NCBI GenBank assembly: GCA_025210515.1
Contig: JAOARM010000037.1
Location: forward strand, 1 to 54,926
Length of the DNA: 54,926 bases
From: Vallitalea sp.
GTDB taxonomy: Bacteria; Bacillota; Clostridia; Lachnospirales; Vallitaleaceae
Reading direction: 5' to 3'
The notes under the pieces: model-generated
What the model was told of the DNA's origin: nothing
Seen by the model: the letters and a program-made list of their open reading frames with translations, nothing else
Database searches by the model: none
Program-made: the position numbers and the translations under genes
In this document: one piece after another, positions 33,923 to 42,699 of the stretch
Layout of the letters: each line of letters begins with the position of its first letter
Position numbering within the stretch: the stretch's first letter is position 1

Positions 33923-35085
33923 TGTTAGAGCATAAATTATCAAATAAAGTAAAAGTTATTCCACCATCAGGTATTAGAAAGTTTTTTGATATAGTAACCG
34001 AGATGAAAGATGCTGTATCATTAGGTGTAGGAGAACCAGATTTTGATACTCCTTGGCATATTAGAGAAGAAGGTATTTATTCATTAGAGAAAGGTAAAAC
34101 GTTCTATACGTCTAATTCAGGGATGTTAGAGTTAAGAGAAGAGATATGTAATTATCTAAAAAGAAGATTTAAGTTAGAATATGATTATAAAACAGAAACA
34201 CTAGTTACTGTTGGAGGTAGTGAAGGTATTGATCTTGCATTTAGAGCACTTATTAATCCTGGAGATGAGGTATTAATTCCAGAGCCTTCATTTGTATCAT
34301 ATAAGCCATGTGCGTATCTTGCGGGAGCTACACCAGTACCTATTCCTCTAAAAGAGGAAAATGAGTTTAGATTAACTAAAGAAGAAGTAGAAAAATACGT
34401 TACTGATAAAACTAAAATATTAGTATTACCTTTTCCTAATAATCCTACAGGAGCTATTATGGAAAAAGATGATTTAATACAGATAGCAGAAGTAGTGATA
34501 AAACATGATTTGATTGTACTTTCTGATGAAATATATGCTGAACTTACATATGGAAATGAACATATATCTATAGCTTCAATAGAAGGTATGAGAGAAAGAA
34601 CAATTATTATTAACGGTTTTTCAAAAGCTTATTCTATGACAGGATGGAGAATGGGTTATGCAGTAGGTCCACGTGAAGTTATTGAACCTATGACTAAAAT
34701 CCATCAATATGGAATAATGTGTACACCTACTACAAGTCAATTTGCGGCTATTGAAGCAGTTAAAAATGGTGACTCTGATGTGGCGGAGATGAAAAAAGCT
34801 TATAATCAAAGAAGAAGAGTAATGATTGACGGTTTCAGAGGAATGGGACTTGATTGCTTTGAGCCTATGGGGGCATTCTATCTTTTCCCATCTATTAAAA
34901 AAACAGGCTTAACATCAGAAGAATTTGCCACTAAGTTATTATATGATGAAAAAGTAGCAGTAGTACCAGGGACTGCATTTGGTGACAGTGGAGAAGGATT
35001 TATTAGGTGTTCATATGCTTATAGTATAGATGATTTGAAAATTGCAATTGAGAGGATATCAAAGTTTGTAAATAAGATAATATAA
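33922..35085 (+). CDS. PLP-dependent class I/II aminotransferase (aspartate aminotransferase type)
   Basis: 387 residues of fold type I. SLGVGEPDFDTP, VTVGGSEGIDLAFRAL, PFPNNPTGA, LSDEIYAELTY, and the PLP lysine in NGFSKAYSMTGWRMGYAVG. The C-terminal arginine region is GEGFIRCSYA. It belongs to the aspartate/aromatic aminotransferases commonly paired with an Lrp-type regulator; the exact amino acid is unknown. It is translationally coupled to the regulator and ends at a shared terminator with perR. Confidence 0.9.
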   Translation: MLEHKLSNKVKVIPPSGIRKFFDIVTEMKDAVSLGVGEPDFDTPWHIREEGIYSLEKGKTFYTSNSGMLELREEICNYLKRRFKLEYDYKTETLVTVGGSEGIDLAFRALINPGDEVLIPEPSFVSYKPCAYLAGATPVPIPLKEENEFRLTKEEVEKYVTDKTKILVLPFPNNPTGAIMEKDDLIQIAEVVIKHDLIVLSDEIYAELTYGNEHISIASIEGMRERTIIINGFSKAYSMTGWRMGYAVGPREVIEPMTKIHQYGIMCTPTTSQFAAIEAVKNGDSDVAEMKKAYNQRRRVMIDGFRGMGLDCFEPMGAFYLFPSIKKTGLTSEEFATKLLYDEKVAVVPGTAFGDSGEGFIRCSYAYSIDDLKIAIERISKFVNKII

Positions 35086-35107
35086 GTTTGATAAATTTTA
35101 ATATTAA

Positions 35108-35140
35108 ATGGGGCTATAGGATAATATTCCCATAGCCCAT
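35108..35140. terminator. Bidirectional terminator hairpin
   Basis: Inverted repeat with arms ATGGGGCTAT and ATAGCCCAT around AGGATAATATTCCC. It sits between the convergent aminotransferase and perR genes. The arm GGGGCTATAGGATAAT resembles the outer arms of palindromic copy A. Confidence 0.7.
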
Positions 35141-35150
35141 AATGTAGTTG

Positions 35151-35564
35151 CTAAGATTTGTTACATTCAGCACAAGTTCCGTAGAAAAATACTTTCTCAT
35201 AAGTTATATTAAAGTCTGTTTCATCTTTTACATAATCTCTTAGATTATTTAGTTTGTCAGTATGAAGATCAAACACTTGATGACATTCTAAACAGATCAT
35301 ATGAGGATGAGTATTAACGTTTGCATCGTATCTAAAACAATCTTCTCCAACATTAAACTCTTGAATTAGTCCAGATTTTTTTAGCGTATCTAAAGTCTTA
35401 TATACAGTGGCTAAGCTCATAGTTGGATGAGTTGGTTGTAAATCTTTGTATATTTGTTCTGCACTTGGATGTTCTGTACTAGTATATAAAATTTTGAAAA
35501 TAGCAATACGTTGAGGAGTAACCTTGAGATGATTTTCTTTTAAAAGATTTGCTATTTGAAGCAT
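35151..35564 (-). CDS. perR: PerR-like Fur-family peroxide regulator
   Basis: 137 residues. The winged helix includes VTPQRIAIFKIL and HPTMSLATVYKTLDTLKKSG. The regulatory site has RYDANVNTHPHMICLEC, and a structural zinc site is formed by CLEC and CAEC. The Asp in RYDA corresponds to D85 of Bacillus PerR, where Fur has Glu, favouring peroxide sensing. AAAGGAGGA lies before ATG 35564. It is probably autoregulated, but I could not place a clear PerR box. Confidence 0.88.
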   Translation of the reverse strand: MLQIANLLKENHLKVTPQRIAIFKILYTSTEHPSAEQIYKDLQPTHPTMSLATVYKTLDTLKKSGLIQEFNVGEDCFRYDANVNTHPHMICLECHQVFDLHTDKLNNLRDYVKDETDFNITYEKVFFYGTCAECNKS

Positions 35565-35603
35565 ATGTCTCCTCCTTTCAACAATGATTATTATCTAGTA
35601 ACT

Positions 35604-35631
35604 ATTATACTATACAAAAATAGTTTGTCAA
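35604..35631 (-). promoter_or_regulatory. Promoter of perR
   Basis: On the minus strand TTGACA (35631-35626), 16-base spacer, TATAAT (35609-35604), about 40 bases upstream of the perR start. Both hexamers match consensus. Confidence 0.7.
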
Positions 35632-35737
35632 GGTACTTACAAGTATTACTAATTGTGGAAGGTTGAAGAATATTATCTAATATGATACAATAATTCTCTA
35701 GATAATAACAACTAGGAAACTAGAAAGGGGTACTTTA

Positions 35738-36214
35738 ATGTCTATGGTAAATGTAGAATATATTAATCCATTTATTGGTGCAGCACAAAAACTATTAAAA
35801 GATGTATGTCAATTAGAAACCAAACTTCAGAAACCTTATTTAAAGGAAGCTGTATATGAGGGTGATGTATTAGTCATTATTATAGGAATAACAGGAGATA
35901 TTAAAGGCCAAGTAATTCTTAGTTTTAATGTTTCTACAGCGTGTATGATTGCTTCAAAGATGATGATGGGAATGTCAGTAGACGATTTGAATGATATGGC
36001 AAGAAGTGCTATTAGTGAGTTGTCTAATATGATATTAGGTAATGCAGCTACATTATTATCACAAAAAGGACTTGTTATTGATATTACACCACCATCAGTA
36101 TGTTTGGGAAAAGATATTAATATATCAGTTAGTAATTCAAAAAATATATGTGTACCATTAAAATTTGATGATGACAGTATTTTTGAAATAAATATTTCAA
36201 TTGTTGAAAAATAA
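35738..36214 (+). CDS. cheX: Chemotaxis phosphatase CheX
   Basis: 158 residues, the CheC/CheX/FliY fold with one catalytic element: ISELSNMILGNAATLL, giving the ExxN pair that dephosphorylates CheY-P. INPFIGAAQKLL at the N-terminus and a GDIKGQVILSF strand also fit. It stands alone, away from a che operon, with AAAGGGG before ATG 35738. Along with the soluble receptor at 26646 it indicates a motile or chemotactic cell. Confidence 0.88.
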   Translation: MSMVNVEYINPFIGAAQKLLKDVCQLETKLQKPYLKEAVYEGDVLVIIIGITGDIKGQVILSFNVSTACMIASKMMMGMSVDDLNDMARSAISELSNMILGNAATLLSQKGLVIDITPPSVCLGKDINISVSNSKNICVPLKFDDDSIFEINISIVEK

Positions 36215-36254
36215 TTAGAATCAATACTATATTAATTATAACAGGTGATTTTTT

Positions 36255-36746
36255 ATGAATATAATATTACACGAACCAGAAATACCCCATAATACTGGGA
36301 ATATAGGTAGAACATGTGTTGCAACAGGCACAGCGTTACATCTAATTAAACCATTAGGTTTTTCAATTGATGAAAAATCTGTAAGACGAGCAGGTCTAGA
36401 TTATTGGGACAAATTAGATATATATCTATATGATGACTTTGAAGATTTTCTACAGAAAAATCCTAACGCAGTGATTTATATGGCTACAACAAAAGCAAAA
36501 AATACGTATGCAGAAGTTAAGTATGAAGAAAATAGCTTTATAATGTTTGGAAAAGAAAGTGCAGGGATTCCAGAAGATATACTTATTAAATATCCAGATA
36601 CAAGTATAAGAATACCTATGGAGCCTCATATTAGGTCACTTAATTTATCTAATGCAGTTGCTATAGTTTTATATGAATCTCTTAGACAACAGAATTTTTC
36701 TAATATGCAATTAGAAGGACAACTAAGAAATTATACTTGGAAATAA
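36255..36746 (+). CDS. trmL: tRNA (cytidine/uridine-34-2'-O)-methyltransferase
   Basis: 163 residues, a SPOUT-fold enzyme. Motifs are EPEIPHNTGNIGRTC at the N-terminus, MFGKESAGIPEDIL and IPMEPHIRSLNLSNAVAIVLYE in the trefoil knot. It methylates the wobble position of tRNA-Leu in other bacteria. ATG 36255 with AGGTGA upstream. It could be co-transcribed with cheX, 40 bases before. Confidence 0.93.
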   Translation: MNIILHEPEIPHNTGNIGRTCVATGTALHLIKPLGFSIDEKSVRRAGLDYWDKLDIYLYDDFEDFLQKNPNAVIYMATTKAKNTYAEVKYEENSFIMFGKESAGIPEDILIKYPDTSIRIPMEPHIRSLNLSNAVAIVLYESLRQQNFSNMQLEGQLRNYTWK

Positions 36747-36770
36747 TGTTTAGATTATGATGATATGAAA

Positions 36771-36870
36771 ATAGACTATCAGATAATGGATGTTATAGAA
36801 GCTATATATTTTCAACTAATAGTTGAAGTATATGGCTTAATTAACGTTTGGATATTATCAGACAGCCTAT
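36771..36870. repeat. Two-level palindrome between convergent genes
   Basis: Outer arms (36771-36787 and 36854-36870) match at 14 of 17 positions. The right arm read on the minus strand, GGCTGTCTGATAAT, resembles the outer arm of copy D. The inner hairpin 36801-36836 (GCTATATATTTTCAACT, loop AAT) is nearly perfect. The GTCCT core is absent. It probably terminates trmL and the histidine kinase from opposite sides. Confidence 0.65.
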
Positions 36871-36897
36871 ATAATCTTATAAATAGTTATATCAAAA

Positions 36898-38325
36898 TTA
36901 TTTATTATTAAGTTTTAATATAGTTAACGTAAACACGAATTCCGTACCTTTATGAAGTTTGCTTGTTACGTTAATTGTTTCACCGTGAGCGTTTAGTATT
37001 TCTTTGACGATTGAAAGTCCTAATCCAGTACCTTTTTTATGTTCTCCTCTAGATATATCTGCTTTATGAAATCTATTAAAAATATACTTCAAATCTTCTT
37101 GACTAATACCAGCTCCAGTATCTTTAATTGATATATTAACTTTATCTTTGTACTTGGTAGTTTCTATTGTAATTCTATCTTTTTGATTACAGAACTTTAC
37201 AGCGTTATCAATTAAGTTATAAATCACTCTTTGTATTTTATCTTTATCAGCATGTACTATAATTTCTTTTTTATCAATAAGTAGTGTGATATTGATATTT
37301 TTTTCTTTAATTTTCTGTTCAAAGTTAATAAGAACTTCTCTAATTAGATAATGTATATCAAACTCTCCATAATTTACTTCAACACCATTATTCTCAAGTT
37401 TTGTTAGTAGAAGAATATCGTTTGTAAGATTAGTAAGTCTATCACTTTCATCTAATACAATCTGTAAATATTTATCTTGGGTTTCATGAGGTATAGTTCC
37501 ATCTAATATTGCTTGTACAAATCCTTTTATAGAAGTAAGTGGTGAACGAAAATCATGAGAAATATTTGCTATAAAACTTTTTCTCATTTCTTCTAATTTT
37601 CCAAGTTCCGCTGCCATAAAGTTAAGATTACTAGCTAGTTCTCCTATTTCATCATTAGAGCTAATCATAACTCTACTTTCAAAGTTTCCATTAGCAATAG
37701 ATTTTGCAGTGCTATTCATTTGATTAAAAGTTTTAGTTATTCGTTTAGAGAATATATACGTTAATATAATTGAAAAAGCCAGTGAAAAAAACAAACATAT
37801 TATTGTTATATTAAAAAAATAATTAGCAGTCTTTTTAATAGCTGGATAAGGAGAATGCATTATAATAATCCCTTTTGTTATATCATTAATCTTTATTGGA
37901 ACAATAACTGAAAGGACTGGAGTAGAAGATAATCCATAAAAATCACCTTTTAAAGTTACTTTTTCCCCACTTAATGCATTTTTAATACTTGGATTATTAA
38001 GTTTTAGCCCTTCTAGAGAATTAACTCCTTTTTCTGAATCAATATATATAATACCTTCACTAGATAATATCCATATTCTTGAATTAATATGTGTACTAAG
38101 TGCAGAAATCTGGTAATCAAAATTAATTCTAGACATATTATTCCCGTAGTAAGCTGATGTATATTCTCTACTTATTGTATCACCAACTTCAATCATTGTT
38201 TTGTATTTATTGTCAATAAAAAAAGCTTCTATAATATTAGTTAATATTGTTGTTAAAGAAATAAAAATAATTAATGTGAGTACAGCATATATAAAAAAGA
38301 ACTTATTAAAAAATGACTTGAACAT
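36898..38325 (-). CDS. Two-component sensor histidine kinase (PhoR-like layout)
   Basis: 475 residues. Membrane segment 1 (about 5-30), an extracellular sensor region (about 35-165), segment 2 (about 168-192), HAMP (to about 245), HisKA with ANISHDFRSPLTSIKGF (phospho-His), and HATPase with IYNLIDNAVKF, DTGAGIS and GTGLGLSI. The stimulus is unknown; envelope stress or phosphate are possibilities for this layout. It starts on the last base of the response-regulator stop, so the pair is co-translated. Confidence 0.92.
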   Translation of the reverse strand: MFKSFFNKFFFIYAVLTLIIFISLTTILTNIIEAFFIDNKYKTMIEVGDTISREYTSAYYGNNMSRINFDYQISALSTHINSRIWILSSEGIIYIDSEKGVNSLEGLKLNNPSIKNALSGEKVTLKGDFYGLSSTPVLSVIVPIKINDITKGIIIMHSPYPAIKKTANYFFNITIICLFFSLAFSIILTYIFSKRITKTFNQMNSTAKSIANGNFESRVMISSNDEIGELASNLNFMAAELGKLEEMRKSFIANISHDFRSPLTSIKGFVQAILDGTIPHETQDKYLQIVLDESDRLTNLTNDILLLTKLENNGVEVNYGEFDIHYLIREVLINFEQKIKEKNINITLLIDKKEIIVHADKDKIQRVIYNLIDNAVKFCNQKDRITIETTKYKDKVNISIKDTGAGISQEDLKYIFNRFHKADISRGEHKKGTGLGLSIVKEILNAHGETINVTSKLHKGTEFVFTLTILKLNNK

Positions 38326-39008
38326 TATTTCACCTCAAATTTATATCCAATACCCCAAACAGTTTTAATAGCCCAATAATCTGTTTCTTTAATTTTTTCT
38401 CTAATTCTTTTAACATGAACATCAACAGTTCTTGTATCACCAATATATTCATAACCCCAAATTCTATCTAATAGTTGCTCTCTCGTAAATACTTGATTAG
38501 AATTAGAAGCTAGGAAGTATAATAATTCAAGTTCTTTAGGTGGCATATCAATTTTTTCATCAAAATAAATAACTGTATAATTAGATAGATTAACTGTTAA
38601 GTTTGGAACAACAACTTGTTTATTATTATCTTCTCTTGGTTGATATCTACGAAGAACGGCTTTAACTCTAGCTGTTAATTCTTTTGTATCAAAAGGCTTA
38701 ACCATATAATCATCAGCACCTAATTCAAGTCCTAAGATTTTATCAAATGTTTCACCTTTTGCAGTTAACATAATAATTGGTATATTGCTTATTTTTCTAA
38801 TTTCTTTACAAACATCATATCCATCTATTCCTGGAAGCATCAGATCAAGAATAACTAGGTTTGGTGCAAATGTTTGAAATACTTTTACTGCTTCATTTCC
38901 ATTGTGAACAAATTTTGTTGTATAACCCTCTTTATTTAGATAAAGACTTATTAACTCTGTAATATTTGGATCATCATCTACAATAAGAATCTTTTGCTTT
39001 GATTCCAT
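38325..39008 (-). CDS. OmpR-family response regulator
   Basis: 227 residues. The receiver has ILIVDDDPNI, phospho-acceptor Asp in LVILDLMLPGIDGYD and the conserved Lys in ADDYMVKPFD. The C-terminal winged helix ends with YIGDTRTVDVHVKRIREKI. ATG 39008 is chosen because GGAGGTGG lies 6 bases upstream; the frame from 39023 would start inside that site. Its partner kinase follows. Confidence 0.93.
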   Translation of the reverse strand: MESKQKILIVDDDPNITELISLYLNKEGYTTKFVHNGNEAVKVFQTFAPNLVILDLMLPGIDGYDVCKEIRKISNIPIIMLTAKGETFDKILGLELGADDYMVKPFDTKELTARVKAVLRRYQPREDNNKQVVVPNLTVNLSNYTVIYFDEKIDMPPKELELLYFLASNSNQVFTREQLLDRIWGYEYIGDTRTVDVHVKRIREKIKETDYWAIKTVWGIGYKFEVK

Positions 39009-39027
39009 AATTTCCACCTCCATATAA

Positions 39028-41415
39028 TTATTTGAACTCTACTATAGTTACTCCAGAATCTCCTTCGCCAAAATTACCAATGCGATAAGTTTTTACATAC
39101 TTAACTCTTCTTAAAAATGAATGAATTGCTGAGCGAAGTGTTCCAGTACCTTTTCCATGAATAATAGTTATTTGCGGAAGATGTGCTAAGTACGCATCAT
39201 CAAGAAACTTATCAATTTCCCCAATAGCTTCTTCAACAGTTCGCCCTCTTACATCAATTTCAGGTGAAACAGACATTGATTTTGAAGAAATTTTATTTTT
39301 CCCTTTGCTTGGTTTAGTATTAGTATATTTTTGCTGATTTGTCTCTACATAACTTAAATCACTAATATTAACGATTGTTTTCATAATTCCAAGACCTACC
39401 TGTACGTCTCCTTTTGCATTAGGTGGAGTAAGAACTGTTCCTTTTTGGTTTAATGTTGAAACAAATACTGTATCTCCTGCTTTTAGATTTTTTGGGGATT
39501 TTGTACTAGGTTTTTTAGCTTTTATACCAGTTGATAATCCTTTTTCTAATGATGACATTGAAGAACGAAGATTACTTCTATGAGTTTCTAATTCTTTTGA
39601 ATTTAATGCATTGTTTTTAAGTTTGTTCATTTGCTTAATAATACTATCAGCATTTTCTTTTGCATCATTTAGGATTTTGTAAGCTTCTTCTTTAGCTTGT
39701 CTTAGAATTCTATCTTTTTGGTTGGCGATTTTTTCTCGCTGAACTATTACTTTTTCTTTTAATTCTTCAGCTTCTTTACTATAACGAAGAGCTTTTTCTT
39801 TTTCCATAATAGTAGTTTTTTTACTAATCTCAAGTTCTGTAATTAGGTCTTCAAATCTAACTTCTTTTTGTTGAAGCAATTCTTTAGCTTCGTCAATAAT
39901 ATTATCTGTTAAACCTAATTTTTTTGATATAGCAAAAGCATTACTTTTACCTGGTATTCCTATAAGTAGTTTATAAGTTGGTCTTAATGTTTTTATATCA
40001 AATTCACAACAAGCATTTTCTACGCCTTTTGTAGAAAGGGCATATACTTTTAATTCGCTATAATGTGTAGTTGCAATAGTTAGAACGTTTTTTTGATGAA
40101 GATTTTCAAGTATAGCCATAGCTAGTGCAGCACCTTCTGTAGGGTCAGTACCAGCACCTAATTCATCAAACAAGACTAATGAATTTTCAGTAGCATTTGC
40201 TAGTATATCAATAATATTAGTCATATGAGATGAAAATGTACTAAGACTTTGTTCGATACTTTGTTCATCACCAATATCTGCAAATAAATCATCAAATATA
40301 GCAAGTTCAGATTGATCAAATGCAGGAATGTGTAAACCTGCTTGTCCCATTAGGGTAAGAAGTCCTACTGTTTTTAGAGTTACAGTTTTTCCACCAGTGT
40401 TAGGGCCTGTAATCATAAGTGTAGTAAAGTCTTTTCCAAGATGAATATCAATAGGAACTACAGTGTCTTTATCAAGTAATGGATGACGACCTTTTTTGAT
40501 GTTAATATATTTATTATTATTAAACATAGGTTCTGAACAATTTAGTGCAATTGACAATTCGCCTTTTGCAAATATAAAATCAAGTTCAGTTAATAGTTTT
40601 AGATTAGAAGATAATTCATCTAGATGCTCCATACATAGAGAACTCAATTTTGCAAGTATTTTCTCTATTTCTTGTTTTTCTTTCGTGAATAGTTCTTTTA
40701 TTTTATTATTTAATTCAACTACGGCAATAGGTTCAACAAATAAAGTTGAGCCAGATGCAGATTGATCATGAATCATTCCCTTGAAACTTCCTCTATATTC
40801 CTGTTTAATGGGAACACAGTATCTATCATTTCTTATTGTTATTATAGGGTCTTGTAACATAGTTTTATAAGTGCTAGAAGTAATAATTCTATTAAGTTGT
40901 TCTTTTACTTTACTATTAGAAGTTTTCATTTGACGGCGAATGTTATATAATTCATTACTTGCGTCATCGGATACTTCTTCTTCTGAAATAATACATCTAG
41001 TTATTTCTTTATATAATGGATGTATTGTTTCAATACTATCAAAAATTCCATAGAGAATTTCTAAATCAGTAGCGTTGTTAGAATCTTTTGCTGATTTAGC
41101 ATAAGATTTAACTAATTTACTAACTCTTAATATTTCACCAATATTTAGTAATTCAACTATAGAAAGATTACCACCTATTGTAAGACGTTTTAGTGATGAA
41201 CGAATATCTTTTAGTCCACCAAGAGCTAATGAACCTCTTCTCAGTATCATTGATGCAGCTTCTGAAGTTTCTTTTTGTTTAATTTTTATAGTTTCTAAGT
41301 CATAATGAGGAACTAATGATGAAGATAATTCCTTACCCATCTTAGAAGATGTATGACTAATTAATTGATCTATAATTTTGTTATATTCTAATGTGTATAA
41401 TACTTTATTATTCAT
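39028..41415 (-). CDS. mutS2: MutS2 with Smr nuclease domain
   Basis: 795 residues, full length. The core and clamp region (1-300), Walker A GPNTGGKTVTLK, Walker B LVLFDELGAGTDPTEG, a long coiled coil (about 510-620), and a C-terminal Smr domain with EIDVRGRTVEEA and IIHGKGTGTLR. MutS2 limits recombination and, in Bacillus, acts on collided ribosomes. ATG 41415 follows AAGGTGGT, with the GTG at 41424 inside that site. It is the first gene of the mutS2 and two-component block. Confidence 0.95.
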   Translation of the reverse strand: MNNKVLYTLEYNKIIDQLISHTSSKMGKELSSSLVPHYDLETIKIKQKETSEAASMILRRGSLALGGLKDIRSSLKRLTIGGNLSIVELLNIGEILRVSKLVKSYAKSAKDSNNATDLEILYGIFDSIETIHPLYKEITRCIISEEEVSDDASNELYNIRRQMKTSNSKVKEQLNRIITSSTYKTMLQDPIITIRNDRYCVPIKQEYRGSFKGMIHDQSASGSTLFVEPIAVVELNNKIKELFTKEKQEIEKILAKLSSLCMEHLDELSSNLKLLTELDFIFAKGELSIALNCSEPMFNNNKYINIKKGRHPLLDKDTVVPIDIHLGKDFTTLMITGPNTGGKTVTLKTVGLLTLMGQAGLHIPAFDQSELAIFDDLFADIGDEQSIEQSLSTFSSHMTNIIDILANATENSLVLFDELGAGTDPTEGAALAMAILENLHQKNVLTIATTHYSELKVYALSTKGVENACCEFDIKTLRPTYKLLIGIPGKSNAFAISKKLGLTDNIIDEAKELLQQKEVRFEDLITELEISKKTTIMEKEKALRYSKEAEELKEKVIVQREKIANQKDRILRQAKEEAYKILNDAKENADSIIKQMNKLKNNALNSKELETHRSNLRSSMSSLEKGLSTGIKAKKPSTKSPKNLKAGDTVFVSTLNQKGTVLTPPNAKGDVQVGLGIMKTIVNISDLSYVETNQQKYTNTKPSKGKNKISSKSMSVSPEIDVRGRTVEEAIGEIDKFLDDAYLAHLPQITIIHGKGTGTLRSAIHSFLRRVKYVKTYRIGNFGEGDSGVTIVEFK

Positions 41416-41724
41416 ATTTACCACCTTATAATTATTAGGAATTATATGCTTTGTTTTTAGTACATTTTCTATAATATATTATATTTTACATCAAATTAGT
41501 TGATTTTAAAAGGGAAACTTATATGTCTAATGAGGTAATCAGGCACAATAATATTAAGTAGTAGATATAATTTCTTGGATATAAGAGTACATGGTTGGGT
41601 ACAAGTGTTATCAATATAGGAAATTTTTCCTGTTTCGACTTATATCTATTGATTTCATTTCAATAATACAATATACTACAGTAAGTATTTATATATAAAT
41701 TTAATTAATAAGGAGAAACAAATT
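41416..41724. other. Divergent intergenic region between mutS2 and a lipoprotein gene
   Basis: About 310 bases without a gene. It must hold both promoters, though no strong pair could be chosen. One small inverted repeat, AGGAAATTTTTCCT (41618-41631), is seen. No riboswitch pattern was recognised. Confidence 0.5.
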
Positions 41725-42276
41725 ATGAAAAAACAATTTATTTTAGTATTAGTTTGCTTGTTTATATCAAGCGTAGTAGTGGGATGTGGTTCATCAGATT
41801 CCAAAAAAGATGAACTTAAAACATTTACACCAGAAGGTAAAAATTTCTCAGCAGATTTTCCTGGCGATCCAAAAGCAGATAGTTTTACAGTAGAATCACC
41901 ATATGGAGAACAAGTTACAGACACATATATATATGAAGGAAAGTATACAATGCTATCACTTTCTTCTACAGAGCTTCCAGATGCGTTACTTTTACTTGAT
42001 CATGGGATAATTTTAACAAATTCAGCAAATGGTGCAGTTATAAACGCAAAAGGAACTGACCAAGAAATTACTGATATTACAGTTCTTGATCAACCTGCAA
42101 AAAGCTACAAATGCTCAATAAAAACACCAGAAGATCAAACACTTATCATAGAAGGACATGTTGTAATCATTGATAAAACTCTTTACACACTTCAATACAT
42201 GAGTGATGAAAAAAACTGGGATAAATACAAAGAAGAAAGAGAAACATTCTTCAATTCACTAGCAGTTAATAAGTAA
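41725..42276 (+). CDS. Small lipoprotein of unknown function
   Basis: 183 residues. Signal sequence MKKQFILVLVCLFISSVVVG with lipobox VVGC, then about 160 soluble residues (FTPEGKNFSADFPGDPK, STELPDALLLLDHGI, TLYTLQYMSDEKNWDKYKEE), resembling the PsbP/DUF1795-like fold that often begins with 'F...FP..P'. AAGGAGA precedes ATG 41725. It is monocistronic, followed by palindrome copy E. Confidence 0.8.
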   Translation: MKKQFILVLVCLFISSVVVGCGSSDSKKDELKTFTPEGKNFSADFPGDPKADSFTVESPYGEQVTDTYIYEGKYTMLSLSSTELPDALLLLDHGIILTNSANGAVINAKGTDQEITDITVLDQPAKSYKCSIKTPEDQTLIIEGHVVIIDKTLYTLQYMSDEKNWDKYKEERETFFNSLAVNK

Positions 42277-42305
42277 ATATAAAAGCTTAATAGCTTTGTA
42301 ATAAA

Positions 42306-42450
42306 TAAGGGGCGGTCTCATAATATATTTTATTGCGGTTTGAGTTTGAAAGATAGATTAGATTAGCTATTCATATTCCTGAAAAGTCTGTTTAAAGAAT
42401 ATACGCACGCCGTCTTGGCTTGCTTAGGGCTAAATTTAATCTATCTTTAT
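42306..42450 (+). repeat. Nested palindromic element, copy E (decaying)
   Basis: Begins AAGGGGCGGTCTCATAATAT, like outer arms of D and B. Inner arms 42348-42367 and 42429-42448 still pair apart from a one-base slip. Hairpin 1 has several mismatches, and hairpin 2 is GCC-GTCTT-GGC (42409-42419). Same orientation as the other copies, downstream of the lipoprotein gene. Confidence 0.85.
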
Positions 42451-42538
42451 AGATATTAAAAATATTATAGTTATATTGTAAATAGGAAAAAAGTCTTAAA
42501 TAAATATTAAGGAAAAATGGTAAAATCTTAAAAAAATA

Positions 42539-42568
42539 TTACAAAAATATTAAGAAATATGTTATACT
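42539..42568 (+). promoter_or_regulatory. Likely promoter of the M23 peptidase gene
   Basis: TTACAA (42539-42544), 18-base spacer, TATACT (42563-42568). The surrounding 42480-42560 stretch has two copies of AAATATTAAG, which may be regulator contacts. The leader to ATG 42700 is about 125 bases, with no gene seen. Confidence 0.45.
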
Positions 42569-42699
42569 ATATATAATAGATTAGGTGAACGAACAAAATA
42601 TATACAGAAGTTACAAAGAAATATATAATTTTGGATTTATTAGTCATAGCATGATAAAAATACAAATGCTAAAATATAAAAAAAGGCAGGTATATTAAA

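Noticed and set aside
35565..35640. A PerR box in the perR promoter.
   Set aside because: Only loose AT-rich matches to the 7-1-7 inverted repeat are present, which are not meaningful in this base composition.
13383..42450. CRISPR array or integron attC sites as an explanation of the repeats.
   Set aside because: Copies are kilobases apart, each is internally palindromic, and no cas gene, integrase or regular spacers are present.
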